Origin: Williamsia sp. CHRR-6
Lineage (GTDB): Bacteria > Actinomycetota > Actinomycetes > Mycobacteriales > Mycobacteriaceae
Assembly: GCF_018474015.1 (NCBI RefSeq)
Contig: NZ_JAHCSG010000001.1
Location: 1 to 64,000, forward strand
DNA length: 64,000 nt
Direction: 5' to 3'
Shown: positions 39,402 through 49,186 of the stretch, piece after piece
Numbering within the stretch: the stretch's first letter is position 1
How the letters are laid out: each line of letters opens with the position of its first letter
Notes under the pieces: model-generated
What the model saw: the letters and a program-made list of their open reading frames with translations, nothing else
Told to the model about the DNA's origin: nothing
The model's database searches: none
Made by a program: the position numbers and the translations under genes

Positions 39402-40727
39402 ATGCCTGTCCGAATGCCGGTACCGACGCGGCGATTGCCGTTTCGCGCCGCGCGCATGTGTGCGGGTCTGCTGCTCGCCGCGCTGACGTTTCTGACCGTC
39501 GGCGCCGTGGTCGACTCGGCCACCGCGAGCGCCGCGCCCACCGATGTCAAGATCTTCGGCACCCTGCGCAACGGGACCGATCGGGTGGCCGATGTGACGG
39601 TCAAGGCCACCGACGCCTCCGGTGCGGTGGTCGGGACCGCGAAATCCAGCGCCACCGGCGCCTGGTCTATCAGCCTGCCCCCGGGCAGCTATACCGTCAC
39701 CATCGACGAATCCACACTGCCCCAGGGCATCTCGCTCCAGGAGAAGACCCGGTCGATCCCGGTGGTGCTCACCGCGGGAACCGACCGGCCGGTCATCTTC
39801 TCGTTCGGCGCCAAACGCACCTCCACCCAGATCTCGGCGGTTTCGAAGCTGACCCGCCTGGCCATCGACGGCATCCGCTTCGGTCTCATCATCGCCATCA
39901 CCGGTGTGGGTCTCAGCCTCATCTTCGGCACCACCGGGCTGACCAACTTCGCCCACGGCGAACTGGTCACCCTGGGGGCGGTGATCGCCTGGGCGATCAA
40001 CGTCAAGTTGGGGCTCAACCTCATCCTCGCCACCGTGATCTCCATCGTGGTCGGTGCGCTGGTCGGCATGCTCAACGAGCTCGGCCTGTGGCGAATACTG
40101 CGGCGGCGACGATCGGGTCTCGTGGCCCAATTGGTGGTGTCCATCGGTCTGGCACTCATCGCGCGGTACCTGATCCTCATCTTTTACTCCGACCGGTCCA
40201 AGCCGTTCGACGACTACCAGGCCCAGAAGCAGATCGGCTCAGGGGCTTTCGCGATCACCCCGGTGAACCTGTGGTGCATCATCATCAGCCTGATCGTGCT
40301 GGTCGCCGTCGCAACCATGTTGCAGCGCACGAAGATCGGCAAGGCCATGCGCGCGGTCGCCGACAACCGCGACCTCGCTGCATCCTCGGGGATCAACGTC
40401 GACCGCGTCATCCTCTTCGTCTGGGCACTCGCGGGCGCGCTGGCGAGTCTCGGCGGCGTGTTGTTCGGGCTCTCCGAACTGTCCGGGCAGGTCCAATGGG
40501 AGATGGGATTCAAGCTGTTGCTGTTGATGTTCGCCGGGATCACCCTGGGCGGCCTGGGCACCGCCTACGGCGCGCTTGTCGGCTGCGTGATCGTCGGCCT
40601 GTTGGTTCAGCTGTCGACCTACTGGATCAACCCCGACCTCAAGTATGTCGGCGGCTTGGTCGTCCTGATCGTCATTCTCTCCATACGACCACAGGGCATC
40701 CTCGGATCCCGCGCACGGATCGGATGA
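39402..40727 (+). CDS. livH: branched-chain amino acid ABC transporter permease LivH with an extracytoplasmic N-terminal domain
   Basis: A 441-residue inner-membrane permease. Residues 1-46 look like a signal peptide (basic start, hydrophobic CAGLLLAALTFLTVGAVV, ASA-type cleavage). Residues ~49-118 form a carboxypeptidase-regulatory/Ig-like beta domain (VKIFGTLRNGTDRVADVTVK, GAWSISLPPGSYTVTIDE). From ~130 on is the LivH permease with the family block FGTTGLTNFAHGELVTLGA, the EAA-like loop GKAMRAVADNRDLAASSGI and C-terminal RPQGILG. Typical LivH proteins are ~290-310 residues and lack the extra domain. ATG 39402 has GGGAGG ~10 nt upstream. It leads livHMGF. Confidence 0.93.
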   Translation: MPVRMPVPTRRLPFRAARMCAGLLLAALTFLTVGAVVDSATASAAPTDVKIFGTLRNGTDRVADVTVKATDASGAVVGTAKSSATGAWSISLPPGSYTVTIDESTLPQGISLQEKTRSIPVVLTAGTDRPVIFSFGAKRTSTQISAVSKLTRLAIDGIRFGLIIAITGVGLSLIFGTTGLTNFAHGELVTLGAVIAWAINVKLGLNLILATVISIVVGALVGMLNELGLWRILRRRRSGLVAQLVVSIGLALIARYLILIFYSDRSKPFDDYQAQKQIGSGAFAITPVNLWCIIISLIVLVAVATMLQRTKIGKAMRAVADNRDLAASSGINVDRVILFVWALAGALASLGGVLFGLSELSGQVQWEMGFKLLLLMFAGITLGGLGTAYGALVGCVIVGLLVQLSTYWINPDLKYVGGLVVLIVILSIRPQGILGSRARIG

Positions 40728-40731
40728 GCTG

Positions 40732-41718
40732 ATGGATCTCGTCTCTGCACTGCAGCTCTCCCTCGCCCAACTCGTCGGGCCCTCGGCGATCTTCTACGCA
40801 CTGTTGGCGATCGGACTCAATCTGCACTTCGGCTACACCGGTCTGCTCAACTTCGGTCAGATCGGCTTCGCCCTGCTGGGCGGATACGGCGTGGGCATCA
40901 TGGCGGTCAAACACGACTGGCCCCTGTGGGCCGGTTCGCTCGTCGGCATCATCGCGGCCGGGGTCCTCGCGTTGGTGCTCGGTCTACCCACCCTGCGTCT
41001 GCGCGCCGACTACCTGGCCATCGTCACGATCGCGGCATCGGAGATCTTGCGTCTGGTGTTCCGATCGACGTCGACGACGAGCGTCACCGGCTCGACCAAC
41101 GGTCTTTACGGGTACGCGGGCGGGTTCTACTCCCAGAGCCCGTTCGACAACGGCAAGACCTACTCGTTCTTCGGGGTCAAGTTCCAGGGCAGCGATCTGT
41201 GGTCGATGCTGATCGGATGGAGCATCGTGGCGGTACTCTGCCTGTTGGTGTTCCTGCTGGTACGCAGCCCGTGGGGGCGTGTGCTCAAAGCGGTCCGTGA
41301 GGACGAGGACGCCGCACGCTCGGTGGGCAAGAACGCCTACTCCTTCAAGATGCAGGCACTGGTGCTCGGTGGCTGCGTCGGTGGTGTGGCCGGAGTCTTC
41401 AACGCTTTGCAGACACAGTCGGTCAACCCCGACTTCTACTCCACCGCACAGACCTTCTTCGCCTACGGCGCCTTGATCCTCGGTGGTGCGGCCACGGTGT
41501 TCGGGCCGGTGGTGGGCGCCATGCTGTTCTGGTTCCTGCTCACCATCCCCGATGTGCTGCTGCGCCAGGCGGTCTCGGCGGACTACATCGACCTGACCCA
41601 ACAGCAGGTGGGCGCCGTGCGTTACGTGCTGCTCGGCCTGGCCATCGCCTTGCTGATGGTGTTCCGGCCTCAGGGCATCCTGGGCAACAAACGAGAGGTC
41701 CAACTCGATGCCAAGTGA
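40732..41718 (+). CDS. livM: branched-chain amino acid ABC transporter permease LivM
   Basis: A 328-residue integral membrane permease partner of LivH. It shows about eight hydrophobic segments, the family block NLHFGYTGLLNFGQIGFALLG, the conserved LPTLRLRADYLAIVTIAASEI, and the EAA loop GRVLKAVREDEDAARSVGKN that contacts the ATPases. It starts 4 nt after the livH stop and overlaps livG by 11 nt. Confidence 0.96.
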   Translation: MDLVSALQLSLAQLVGPSAIFYALLAIGLNLHFGYTGLLNFGQIGFALLGGYGVGIMAVKHDWPLWAGSLVGIIAAGVLALVLGLPTLRLRADYLAIVTIAASEILRLVFRSTSTTSVTGSTNGLYGYAGGFYSQSPFDNGKTYSFFGVKFQGSDLWSMLIGWSIVAVLCLLVFLLVRSPWGRVLKAVREDEDAARSVGKNAYSFKMQALVLGGCVGGVAGVFNALQTQSVNPDFYSTAQTFFAYGALILGGAATVFGPVVGAMLFWFLLTIPDVLLRQAVSADYIDLTQQQVGAVRYVLLGLAIALLMVFRPQGILGNKREVQLDAK

Positions 41719-42738
41719 GACCACCGGCCGACCGGCCGACGACGCGACCCGGCTGTCCCCTCTTTCGGCCGCGCAGCGGGCAGAGATCTTCGCCGCGCTC
41801 GATCCCGTACCCGGCTGTGCCAAGCCCGACCCGGTCATCGTCGTTGATGGGGTGACCCGCAAGTTCGGCGGCTTGACGGCGGTGGACGTAGCCCACCTGG
41901 AGATCCAACGGGGTGCGATCACCGGACTCATCGGCCCCAACGGGGCCGGCAAGACCACCTTCTTCAACCTGATCACCGGCTTCGACAAGCCGAACACCGG
42001 GACCTGGGCACTCAACGGCGAGTCGTTGGGAAAACTCGTGCCCCATCAGGTCTCGCGCCGCGGAATGGTCCGCACGTTCCAGCTGACCCGCGCGCTGGCC
42101 AAACTCAGTGTGCTGGACAACGTCCGCCTGGGCGCTCGGTCGCAACGCGGCGAGAACTTCTTCGCCGCCCTGGCCCCGTGGACCTGGCGGTCGCAAGAGG
42201 CCGACGTGACCGAACGGGCGCACGCCCTGCTCAAACGGTTCAAGCTGGACGCCAAGGCGCAGGACTATGCCGGATCGTTGTCCGGTGGGCAACGCAAGCT
42301 GCTCGAGATGGCACGCGCACTGATGTGTGACCCCGAGGTGGTCATGCTCGACGAACCGATGGCCGGAGTGAACCCGGCCCTCACCCAGAGCTTGCTCGAA
42401 CACATCAAGTCGCTACGCGACGAGGGCAGGACGGTGGTCTTCGTCGAGCACGACATGGACGTGATCCGCGACATCAGCGACTGGGTGGTCGTGATGGCGC
42501 AGGGATCGGTCATCGCCGAGTCACTGCCGCATCGCCTCGGCGAGAACGAGGCTGTGGTCGAGGCGTACCTCGGCGGCCATCATGACCAGATGCTCGAGTT
42601 CGACGCCGACGGCAACCCGGTCGGCGCCACCGCCGAGTTGGCCGAGGAGGTGGACGACGCCGTGGCGAAGGCCCTGCAGGCAGGCGGCGATCTGTCCACT
42701 GCGGGCACGCATCCCACCGGAGCCGAGGAGAAGACACT

Positions 42739-42742
<4 letters not shown>
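41708..42742 (+). CDS. livG: branched-chain amino acid ABC transporter ATP-binding protein LivG
   Basis: A 344-residue ABC ATPase. Walker A is GPNGAGKTTFFN, the signature is LSGGQRKLLEMARAL and Walker B is VVMLDEPMAGVNP, followed by the switch histidine in VFVEHDMD. It is longer than usual LivG (~255): an extra ~45 N-terminal residues precede the nucleotide-binding core and a ~45-residue acidic tail (MLEFDADGNPVGATAELAEE) follows it. The GTG of livF overlaps its stop by 4 nt, so the two ATPases are made together. Confidence 0.95.
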
Positions 42743-43575
<833 letters not shown>

Positions 43576-43629
43576 GTGACCGACCCGCCGAGCTGATCTG
43601 GCGCGCAGGGCCCACACGGCACACAGACG

Positions 43630-43665
43630 ACGACCCCGGTACGGAGATCTCCGTACCGGGGTCGT
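43630..43665. terminator. bidirectional intrinsic terminator between livF and livK
   Basis: A perfect 16-bp stem with a GATC loop; the left arm is ACGACCCCGGTACGGA. It lies between convergent livF and the binding-protein gene and can stop transcription from both sides. Confidence 0.85.
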
Positions 43666-43688
43666 GGTGTCAGACGCGGTGGATCGAC

Positions 43689-45059
43689 CTACTTGGCGGC
43701 CACCGACACGTACTTGCGCACCGGATCGAGCAGCTTGTTGTCCTTGTCGAACTCCAAGATCCCGTACGACCCGATGGACGGCTCGCCCGCGGAGTTGAAG
43801 TCGAGCGTGCCGGTGATCCCGTCGTAGTCGATGTCGGTGCCCTTGTTCACCAGATCAAGGCAGGCCTTGTAGTCGGTGCACTTGGTGCCGCCGGAGGTGA
43901 CCTTGTTGATCTCGGCGGCGATGGAGCGGCCGTTGGTCGACTTGGCTTGTGCTGCAGCCAAAGCCGAAATCACCGTGGCGTCGTAGCTCTCACCGCCGTA
44001 GTTGAAGTCGACCAGCTTCGGGTCGACCGACTTCAGGCGCTCTTGGAAATCCTTGCCGGTGTTGGTCAGCGGCGTGGTGCCCTTCATGCCCTTGAGTAGC
44101 CCCTTGCCCACAGCCTCACCGAGCGCGTTGCCCATGTTGCCGTCGACGCCGTAGACCGACTTCCCGTCGGTCGGGCCGATGCCCACCTCGTGCATGCGGT
44201 TGATGATCTTGGCGCTCTCGTCGAAGCCGATCACCGCGATGCCGTCGGGGTTGAAGTTCTTCACCTTGTCGATCTCGGCGTTGAACGACTGGGCGTTGGG
44301 GTCGTAGATGATCTTCTGGATCTGATCCGATGGGATGCCTGCCGCCTCAAGGTTCTTGATGGCGTTGTCGGCCAGGCCCGTTCCGTACGGGTCGTTGAGC
44401 GCCAGGATCGACAGCCGCTGCACACCGTCGGCCGCGATGGTCTGGGCGAGAGCCTGACCCTGCAGGGTGTCCGATGGCGCGGTGCGGAAGTACTGACCCT
44501 TGTCCTTGTAGCAGGTGAACTGCGCTGAGGTGTTTGCCGGGGAGAACATGACGACGCCGGCGGTGGCGATCTTGTCGATCACCTTCAGCGACACCGACGA
44601 CGACGCGGCCCCGACGATCACCTGTGCGCCACCGGCGATCTCGCGGTCGACCGTGGCACTGGCGGTGTCGGTGGTGGTGTCACCGGAGTCACCGGTGATC
44701 TCCTCGACCGGCTTGCCGAGTACGCCGCCGGCCTCGTTGATGTCCTTGACCGCGAGCTTGACGCCTGCGAACTCGGGGGGCCCGAGGAAGGCGAGGCTTC
44801 CGGTGGCCGGGAGCAGAGTGCCCACCTTCAGCGGTCCGGTGCTGACCGGACCCGGCGTGGCGACATCCGGGGCGCAGTCGAGCTTCTGCGCCAGCCCCAG
44901 ACCCGCAGGCGCCGGGGTCGATTCGACCGCGACGCTCGCAGGCGCGCCGGAACTGCTGTCGCCGCTCGAGCCAGAACTGTTGTCGCTGCTACAGGCAGCA
45001 AGCGTCAGCACCGATACCGCTGCGACGACTGCACCACTCATCAGATGGCGACCCGACAT
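43689..45059 (-). CDS. livK: branched-chain amino acid ABC transporter substrate-binding lipoprotein
   Basis: A 456-residue periplasmic-binding lipoprotein. Residues 1-22 are a signal peptide ending in the lipobox LTLAACSS (lipidated Cys23), followed by a Ser/Gly linker. The rest is the type I periplasmic-binding fold (Peripla_BP_6: VGTLLPATGSLAFLGPPEFAG, VIVGAASSSVSLKVIDKI, ALNDPYGTGLADNA). Two cysteines in TKCTDYKACLDL may form a disulfide. Ligand may be leucine-type amino acids or another amide; sequence does not decide. The ATG at 45057-45059 has GAGGAG ~9 nt upstream. It is convergent with livHMGF rather than part of it. Confidence 0.93.
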   Translation of the reverse strand: MSGRHLMSGAVVAAVSVLTLAACSSDNSSGSSGDSSSGAPASVAVESTPAPAGLGLAQKLDCAPDVATPGPVSTGPLKVGTLLPATGSLAFLGPPEFAGVKLAVKDINEAGGVLGKPVEEITGDSGDTTTDTASATVDREIAGGAQVIVGAASSSVSLKVIDKIATAGVVMFSPANTSAQFTCYKDKGQYFRTAPSDTLQGQALAQTIAADGVQRLSILALNDPYGTGLADNAIKNLEAAGIPSDQIQKIIYDPNAQSFNAEIDKVKNFNPDGIAVIGFDESAKIINRMHEVGIGPTDGKSVYGVDGNMGNALGEAVGKGLLKGMKGTTPLTNTGKDFQERLKSVDPKLVDFNYGGESYDATVISALAAAQAKSTNGRSIAAEINKVTSGGTKCTDYKACLDLVNKGTDIDYDGITGTLDFNSAGEPSIGSYGILEFDKDNKLLDPVRKYVSVAAK

Positions 45060-45270
45060 CAATGTTTCTCCTCATGTGGACGTTCGTTGTGCACAACACC
45101 GCAACCGGGCAAATCCGACCCCAGGGGACCCACGACCCGCCGGCGGTGCGGTAAAGCTAGCGCGCTTGTGTTGCCCGCGAGTAACGATCCCCGAAAACTG
45201 CGTCCGTGTCGCGCCGAGCACGCCTCGTCCGTGCCGTACACCCGAACGCAGGGTCGTAGGGACACTCGGC

Positions 45271-45906
45271 TCAGGAGAGGCGGGGCTCCCCGTCGGTGTC
45301 GAGGGTCTCGATGATCACCGTCGCCACCGCCTTCATCGTCGTCCGCCGATCCATCGCCGCGCGTTGAATCCACTTGAACGCCTCGGGTTCGGTCAGCGAC
45401 TGACTGCTCATCAGCAGCCCCTTGGCGCGCTCGACCATCTTGCGTGTCTCCAGCCGGTCGCTGAGGTCGGCGACCTCCGATTCCAGCGTCGTCAGCTCGG
45501 TGTAGCGGCTCACCGCCAACTCGACCGCCGGGACCAGATCCGACTTGGTGAACGGCTTCACCAGATACGCCAGCGCACCGGCGTCGCGGGCCTTCTCCAC
45601 GAAGTCGCGTTGCGCGAACGCCGTCAACATCACCACCGGCGCCAACCGCTTGCGAGCGATCTCCGCAGCGGCATCGATACCGTCACGCACAGGCATCTTG
45701 ATGTCCATGATGACCAGATCCGGCCGTAGCGATTCAGTCAGGTCGACCGCGATCTGACCGTTCGGCGCCTCGCCCACCACGTCATAGCCCTCCTCGCGGA
45801 GCATCTCGATCAGATCCATCCGGATCAGCGAGTCATCCTCGGCCACCAACACGCGGTGAGCGGGAGCTGGTGATGGACCCGACGATGCCGCTGGTTCGAC
45901 TGTCAC
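45271..45906 (-). CDS. pdtaR: ANTAR-domain response regulator (PdtaR-like)
   Basis: A 211-residue response regulator. The receiver domain (residues ~17-135) has VLVAEDDSLIRMD, the phosphorylation site LVIMDIKMP (Asp68) and VMLTAFAQ with YLVKPF. The C-terminal ANTAR domain (~150-205: ETRKMVERAKGLLMSSQSLTEPEAF) binds two-hexaloop RNA hairpins to prevent transcription termination. Mycobacterial PdtaR is paired with the histidine kinase PdtaS encoded elsewhere; no kinase is in this window. The GTG at 45904-45906 has GGAGG 8 nt upstream. It lies upstream of livK on the same strand, 211 nt away. Confidence 0.95.
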   Translation of the reverse strand: MTVEPAASSGPSPAPAHRVLVAEDDSLIRMDLIEMLREEGYDVVGEAPNGQIAVDLTESLRPDLVIMDIKMPVRDGIDAAAEIARKRLAPVVMLTAFAQRDFVEKARDAGALAYLVKPFTKSDLVPAVELAVSRYTELTTLESEVADLSDRLETRKMVERAKGLLMSSQSLTEPEAFKWIQRAAMDRRTTMKAVATVIIETLDTDGEPRLS

Positions 45907-46040
45907 TTCGAGCACCTCCAGATCGTGGGACTCGACGGCTGCGGGCCGCGACGAGCTGAGGAGACAGTACCGGTTGGCGATTGTCGTCGCTGATCCACTA
46001 ACGTGGTCCCGCGCGCCGCTGCCGGGCAGCTGCGCCCGAC

Positions 46041-46114
46041 GCCCCCGTAGCCCAATTGGCAGAGGCAACGGATTCAAAACCCGTCCAGTGTCAGTTCGAG
46101 TCTGACCGGGGGCA
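46041..46114 (+). tRNA. tRNA with CAA anticodon (tRNA-Leu by codon)
   Basis: A 74-nt cloverleaf. The acceptor stem GCCCCCG/CGGGGGC is perfect, the T arm is GTCAG-TTCGAGT-CTGAC, and the D arm is a 3-bp GCC/GGC stem. The anticodon loop TTCAAAA gives anticodon CAA, which reads UUG leucine. Two features are odd: the variable loop is only 5 nt (CCAGT), although leucine tRNAs normally have a long class II arm, and the anticodon stem closes with an A-C mismatch (46072/46080). The discriminator base is A; CCA is not encoded. Confidence 0.85.
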
Positions 46115-46435
46115 CTCACCGCACGCGAACTTCTCAGCTCTGGTCACACGCCCCACGGGTGCGTGCAATGCACCCCGACCCCCGTGCGGCACCGACAACT
46201 GCCTACGAATCCGTTCCCGCCGTCTCGCATTGACTGTCAATTCGTGACCTTCGAAAACGGCAGGCGTCGGCTTCTGCCCCCAATCGTGACCGTGGACGAC
46301 CCCGGGACCAGGGTCAGCTGTGGAGAATAAGAGGTGATGCCGTCCACCTCGTCGCCCCGCCAACCGTCGCCCACCGGCGATGAAAGTCGTTCCCGCACAA
46401 CGTCGCGCGGCGCCACCCGGTTCGCGACCAACCGA
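46115..46435. other. intergenic region between the tRNA and tetR
   Basis: 321 nt without a supported gene. It contains a perfect dyad ATTGAC-T-GTCAAT at 46229-46241. No integrase remnant, IS end or copy of the tRNA 3' end was seen. Confidence 0.4.
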
Positions 46436-47011
46436 TCAGCGATGCGTGTCGACACCCGCGAGAACCAACGACACAGCGGCGTCGATGACATGGTCGCCGG
46501 GGACCAGACCGTGCATGAGGATCGGCCAGATCACCGCGCCGGTCAGCATCGCGACCGCGGCGTCGACCGCTGCCGCCGCGGACACCTCCGACAGCATCGA
46601 TCGCAGTCGGCTCTCCTGATCGGCAACCAGCCTGCGCCGGATGTCGGCGATCTCTTCGTGATCGGCACCCCACTGTGCCAACGCGACGTACACCCGGCCC
46701 AGGTTGCGCTCGACCGTCCCGGCCCGCATGGCACGCAACTCGGCCGCGAGATCGACCTTCAGGTCGCCCGTGGGAGCGGCGTGCGGGATGGAGTCGACCG
46801 CGGTCAAGGCCATCGCGATGAGGTCGACCCGCGACGGCCAATGGGTGTAGAGCGTGGTCTTCGAGTAGCCGGCGGCGCGAGCGACGACAGAGTGGGTCAC
46901 TTCCTCCCACCCACGCCTCACCAGGACATCGAGCGCGGCGCGGGCCACGTCGGCACGGGTCCGGGCAACCCGGGCGTCCTCCCCCGGTTCCCGAGAATGG
47001 CCGGTCGGCAT
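46436..47011 (-). CDS. TetR-family transcriptional regulator, divergent from the MAA cluster
   Basis: A 191-residue regulator. The N-terminal helix-turn-helix (residues ~42-61: VVARAAGYSKTTLYTHWPSR) fits the TetR_N family; the C-terminal two thirds are helical and form the ligand-binding/dimer domain, with no clue to the ligand. A strong Shine-Dalgarno AGGAGGTGA lies ~9 nt before the ATG. It is transcribed away from the pseudo-HAD gene across a 236-nt region containing a perfect dyad, so it probably controls the sunscreen cluster and itself. The ligand could be a pathway product or a stress signal; this is inference. Confidence 0.9.
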   Translation of the reverse strand: MPTGHSREPGEDARVARTRADVARAALDVLVRRGWEEVTHSVVARAAGYSKTTLYTHWPSRVDLIAMALTAVDSIPHAAPTGDLKVDLAAELRAMRAGTVERNLGRVYVALAQWGADHEEIADIRRRLVADQESRLRSMLSEVSAAAAVDAAVAMLTGAVIWPILMHGLVPGDHVIDAAVSLVLAGVDTHR

Positions 47012-47090
47012 CGGAGCTCGTCACCTCCTCGATCACGACGTCAATCGCACGTTTGTTGTCGGAGAGAAAATACCTGTTGTCCTGGCGGTC

Positions 47091-47103
47091 CAGTACTGTA
47101 CTG
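47091..47103. promoter_or_regulatory. candidate operator in the tetR-MAA cluster intergenic region
   Basis: A perfect dyad CAGTAC-T-GTACTG. It lies 80 nt upstream of tetR and 144 nt upstream of the pseudo-HAD gene. Short dyads of this kind are usual TetR operators. The same 6-1-6 layout occurs downstream of tetR at 46229-46241 with a different sequence. Confidence 0.5.
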
Positions 47104-47247
47104 TTGGGTCACCAATATCCGTCTCGGCGTGGAAAACTCACGGCGCCAACGGATTTCGACGAGTCGCGCGCCTGTTCGTCGCTCGTATCCCCTGCACGCG
47201 ATCCGCCTCGACGGGCGCGTCTCACAGCCTCTTCAGGAGGAAAACCC

Positions 47248-47919
47248 ATGCCGTACATACTCTTCGGGTCGATCAGCACCGTGGCCGACACGTCGGAACT
47301 GCAACGCCAGGCCTTCAACACCGCATTCGCCGCGCATCACCTGAACTGGTCGTGGACACGCGATGACTACCTCGCGATGCTCGACACCAGCGGCGGCGAG
47401 CATCGCATCCGAGAGTACGCCCACGCCCAGGGCCAGACCGTCGATGCCGCGGCAGTACACGCCACCAAGACCGCCGTGTTCGCCGACCTGATCAGCCCCG
47501 CCACCGTGACCGCCCGGCCCGGCGTGGCGGCCACGGTCACGGCCGCACGGGCCGCAGGCATCCCGGTGGCGTTCGTGACCTCGACTGCGCGGAGCACGGT
47601 CACCGCGCTGCTCGACGCCCTCGCGCCCGAGCTCGGCCGCGACGCGTTCGATCTGGTCGTCGACATCGAGTCGGCGGGTGCGGCCAAGCCCGATCCGGCC
47701 GCATATCTCTTCGCGCTGCGAAAGCTCGGTGCCCAGCCCGGCGACTGCGTGGCCATCGAGGACAACCTCGGCGGGCTCGCGGCAGCGCGCGCGGCCGGCA
47801 TCACCTGCGTGGCCTTTCCCAACCAGAACACCGCACACGCCGACTTCGCCGACGCGCACACCGCCAGCAGCGAACTGGACTTCACCGAGCTGAAATCACT
47901 GGCTCTCGCCGGGGCCTGA
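47248..47919 (+). CDS. HAD-like protein of the beta-phosphoglucomutase/CbbY type lacking the catalytic aspartates
   Basis: A 223-residue HAD-IA fold protein, first gene of the MAA operon. Alignment by eye to CbbY-type phosphatases (cap helix [13 protein letters not shown] follows motif I as usual) shows that motif I, normally FDxDGT, reads FGSIST at residues 6-11. Both aspartates are gone (Gly7, Ile9). Motif II (FVTST, ~109-113), motif III lysine (AAKPDPAAY, Lys147) and motif IV (AIEDNLGG, Glu171/Asp172) remain. Phosphatase or mutase activity by the normal mechanism is therefore not expected; a binding, scaffold or regulatory role is possible. ATG 47248 has AGGAGG 7 nt upstream. mysA starts 55 nt later. 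Confidence 0.85.
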   Translation: MPYILFGSISTVADTSELQRQAFNTAFAAHHLNWSWTRDDYLAMLDTSGGEHRIREYAHAQGQTVDAAAVHATKTAVFADLISPATVTARPGVAATVTAARAAGIPVAFVTSTARSTVTALLDALAPELGRDAFDLVVDIESAGAAKPDPAAYLFALRKLGAQPGDCVAIEDNLGGLAAARAAGITCVAFPNQNTAHADFADAHTASSELDFTELKSLALAGA

Positions 47920-47974
47920 GCAGCATCTGCCCACCCGGTCCCACCACCCGATTCATCTGTCTCGAGGAGTACCC

Positions 47975-49186
47975 ATGAGCACCATCCAGGCCAGTGTCAC
48001 CGTCACCGACACCTCGTTCCACGTCGAGGGTTACGAGAAGATCGAGTACGACTTGATCTATGTGACAGGGGTTTTCGATCCCGCCAACACCGAGCTCGCC
48101 GACAGCTACCGCGCCTACGGCCGTACGTTGATGGTGATCGACAAGAACGTGTTGGAGCTCTACCGCGAGCAGATCGAGGCCTACTTCGCCGCGCATTCGA
48201 TCGAGCTGACGATCGTCGAGGTCGGAATCGCGGAGAAGGCAAAATCGCTGGAGACGTTCGAGGAGATCGTCACCGCGTTCGACGCCTTCGGGCTGGTCCG
48301 CACCGAGCCGGTGCTGGTCGTGGGCGGCGGCCTGACCACCGACGTAGCCGGCTACGCGTGCGCGAGCTACCGCCGCAGCACCCCTTACATCAGGATCCCG
48401 ACGACGCTGATCGGACTCATCGACGCCAGCGTGTCCATCAAGGTCGCGGTCAACCACGGCAAGCACAAGAACCGGCTCGGTGCCTACCACGCCTCGAGCA
48501 AGGTGCTGCTCGACTTCTCCTTTCTGGCAACGCTTCCCGAAGATCAGGTGCGCAACGGGATGGCCGAGCTGATCAAGATCGCGGTGGTGGGCAACCTCGA
48601 GATCTTCGAGCTCCTCGAAGCCCACGGACCCGACCTGCTCCGTACTCGCTTCGGGCACCTCGACGGTTCGGCCCGACTCCGCGAGGACGGCGCCCGACTC
48701 ACCCACCAGGCCATCGAGACGATGTTGCACCTCGAGGCACCGAACCTGCACGAACTCGACCTCGACCGGGTGATCGCGTTCGGTCACACCTGGAGCCCCA
48801 CCCTGGAATTGGCACCGAGTGAACCGTTCTTCCACGGCCATGCGATCGCCATCGACATGGCCCTGTCGACCACGTTGGCCGAACGGCGCGGACACATCAC
48901 CGTGGCCGATCGCGACCGGGTGCTGACCGTCATGAGCGACCTCGGCCTGTCGCTCGACAGCCCGTACCTGACCGCAGAGCTGCTGACCGAGGCCACCGCC
49001 TCGATCCTGCGGACTCGCGACGGGCTGCTCCGGGCGGCGGTGCCCAACCCCATCGGCATCTGCCACTTCATCAACGACCTCAGCGACGCGGAGTTGACCG
49101 ACACCCTGGAGATCCACCGGAAGATCTGCGCCGAGTTCGCACGGGCGGGCGACGGCGTGGACGCTTTCACCGCACCCGTCGGATGA
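47975..49186 (+). CDS. mysA: 2-demethyl-4-deoxygadusol synthase (sedoheptulose-7-phosphate cyclase)
   Basis: The 403-residue sugar phosphate cyclase makes the cyclohexenone core of MAAs from sedoheptulose 7-phosphate, using NAD and zinc like dehydroquinate synthase. NAD-binding [11 protein letters not shown] is at 118-128. Likely zinc ligands are Glu198 (AELIKIA), His271 and His287. The segment [17 protein letters not shown] (265-281) has Ala268, where dehydroquinate synthases have Asn and valiolone synthases Asp, so it is the DDG type. From memory it closely resembles cyanobacterial Ava_3858 ([21 protein letters not shown]). ATG 47975 has GAGGAG 8 nt upstream. Its stop overlaps mysB by 4 nt. 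Confidence 0.94.
   Translation: MSTIQASVTVTDTSFHVEGYEKIEYDLIYVTGVFDPANTELADSYRAYGRTLMVIDKNVLELYREQIEAYFAAHSIELTIVEVGIAEKAKSLETFEEIVTAFDAFGLVRTEPVLVVGGGLTTDVAGYACASYRRSTPYIRIPTTLIGLIDASVSIKVAVNHGKHKNRLGAYHASSKVLLDFSFLATLPEDQVRNGMAELIKIAVVGNLEIFELLEAHGPDLLRTRFGHLDGSARLREDGARLTHQAIETMLHLEAPNLHELDLDRVIAFGHTWSPTLELAPSEPFFHGHAIAIDMALSTTLAERRGHITVADRDRVLTVMSDLGLSLDSPYLTAELLTEATASILRTRDGLLRAAVPNPIGICHFINDLSDAELTDTLEIHRKICAEFARAGDGVDAFTAPVG

Noticed and set aside
47975-49186. Cyclase read as 2-epi-5-epi-valiolone synthase or dehydroquinate synthase
   Set aside because: Position 268 is Ala within [12 protein letters not shown], as in DDG synthases, not Asp or Asn, and the neighbours are mysB-C-D rather than validamycin- or shikimate-type genes.
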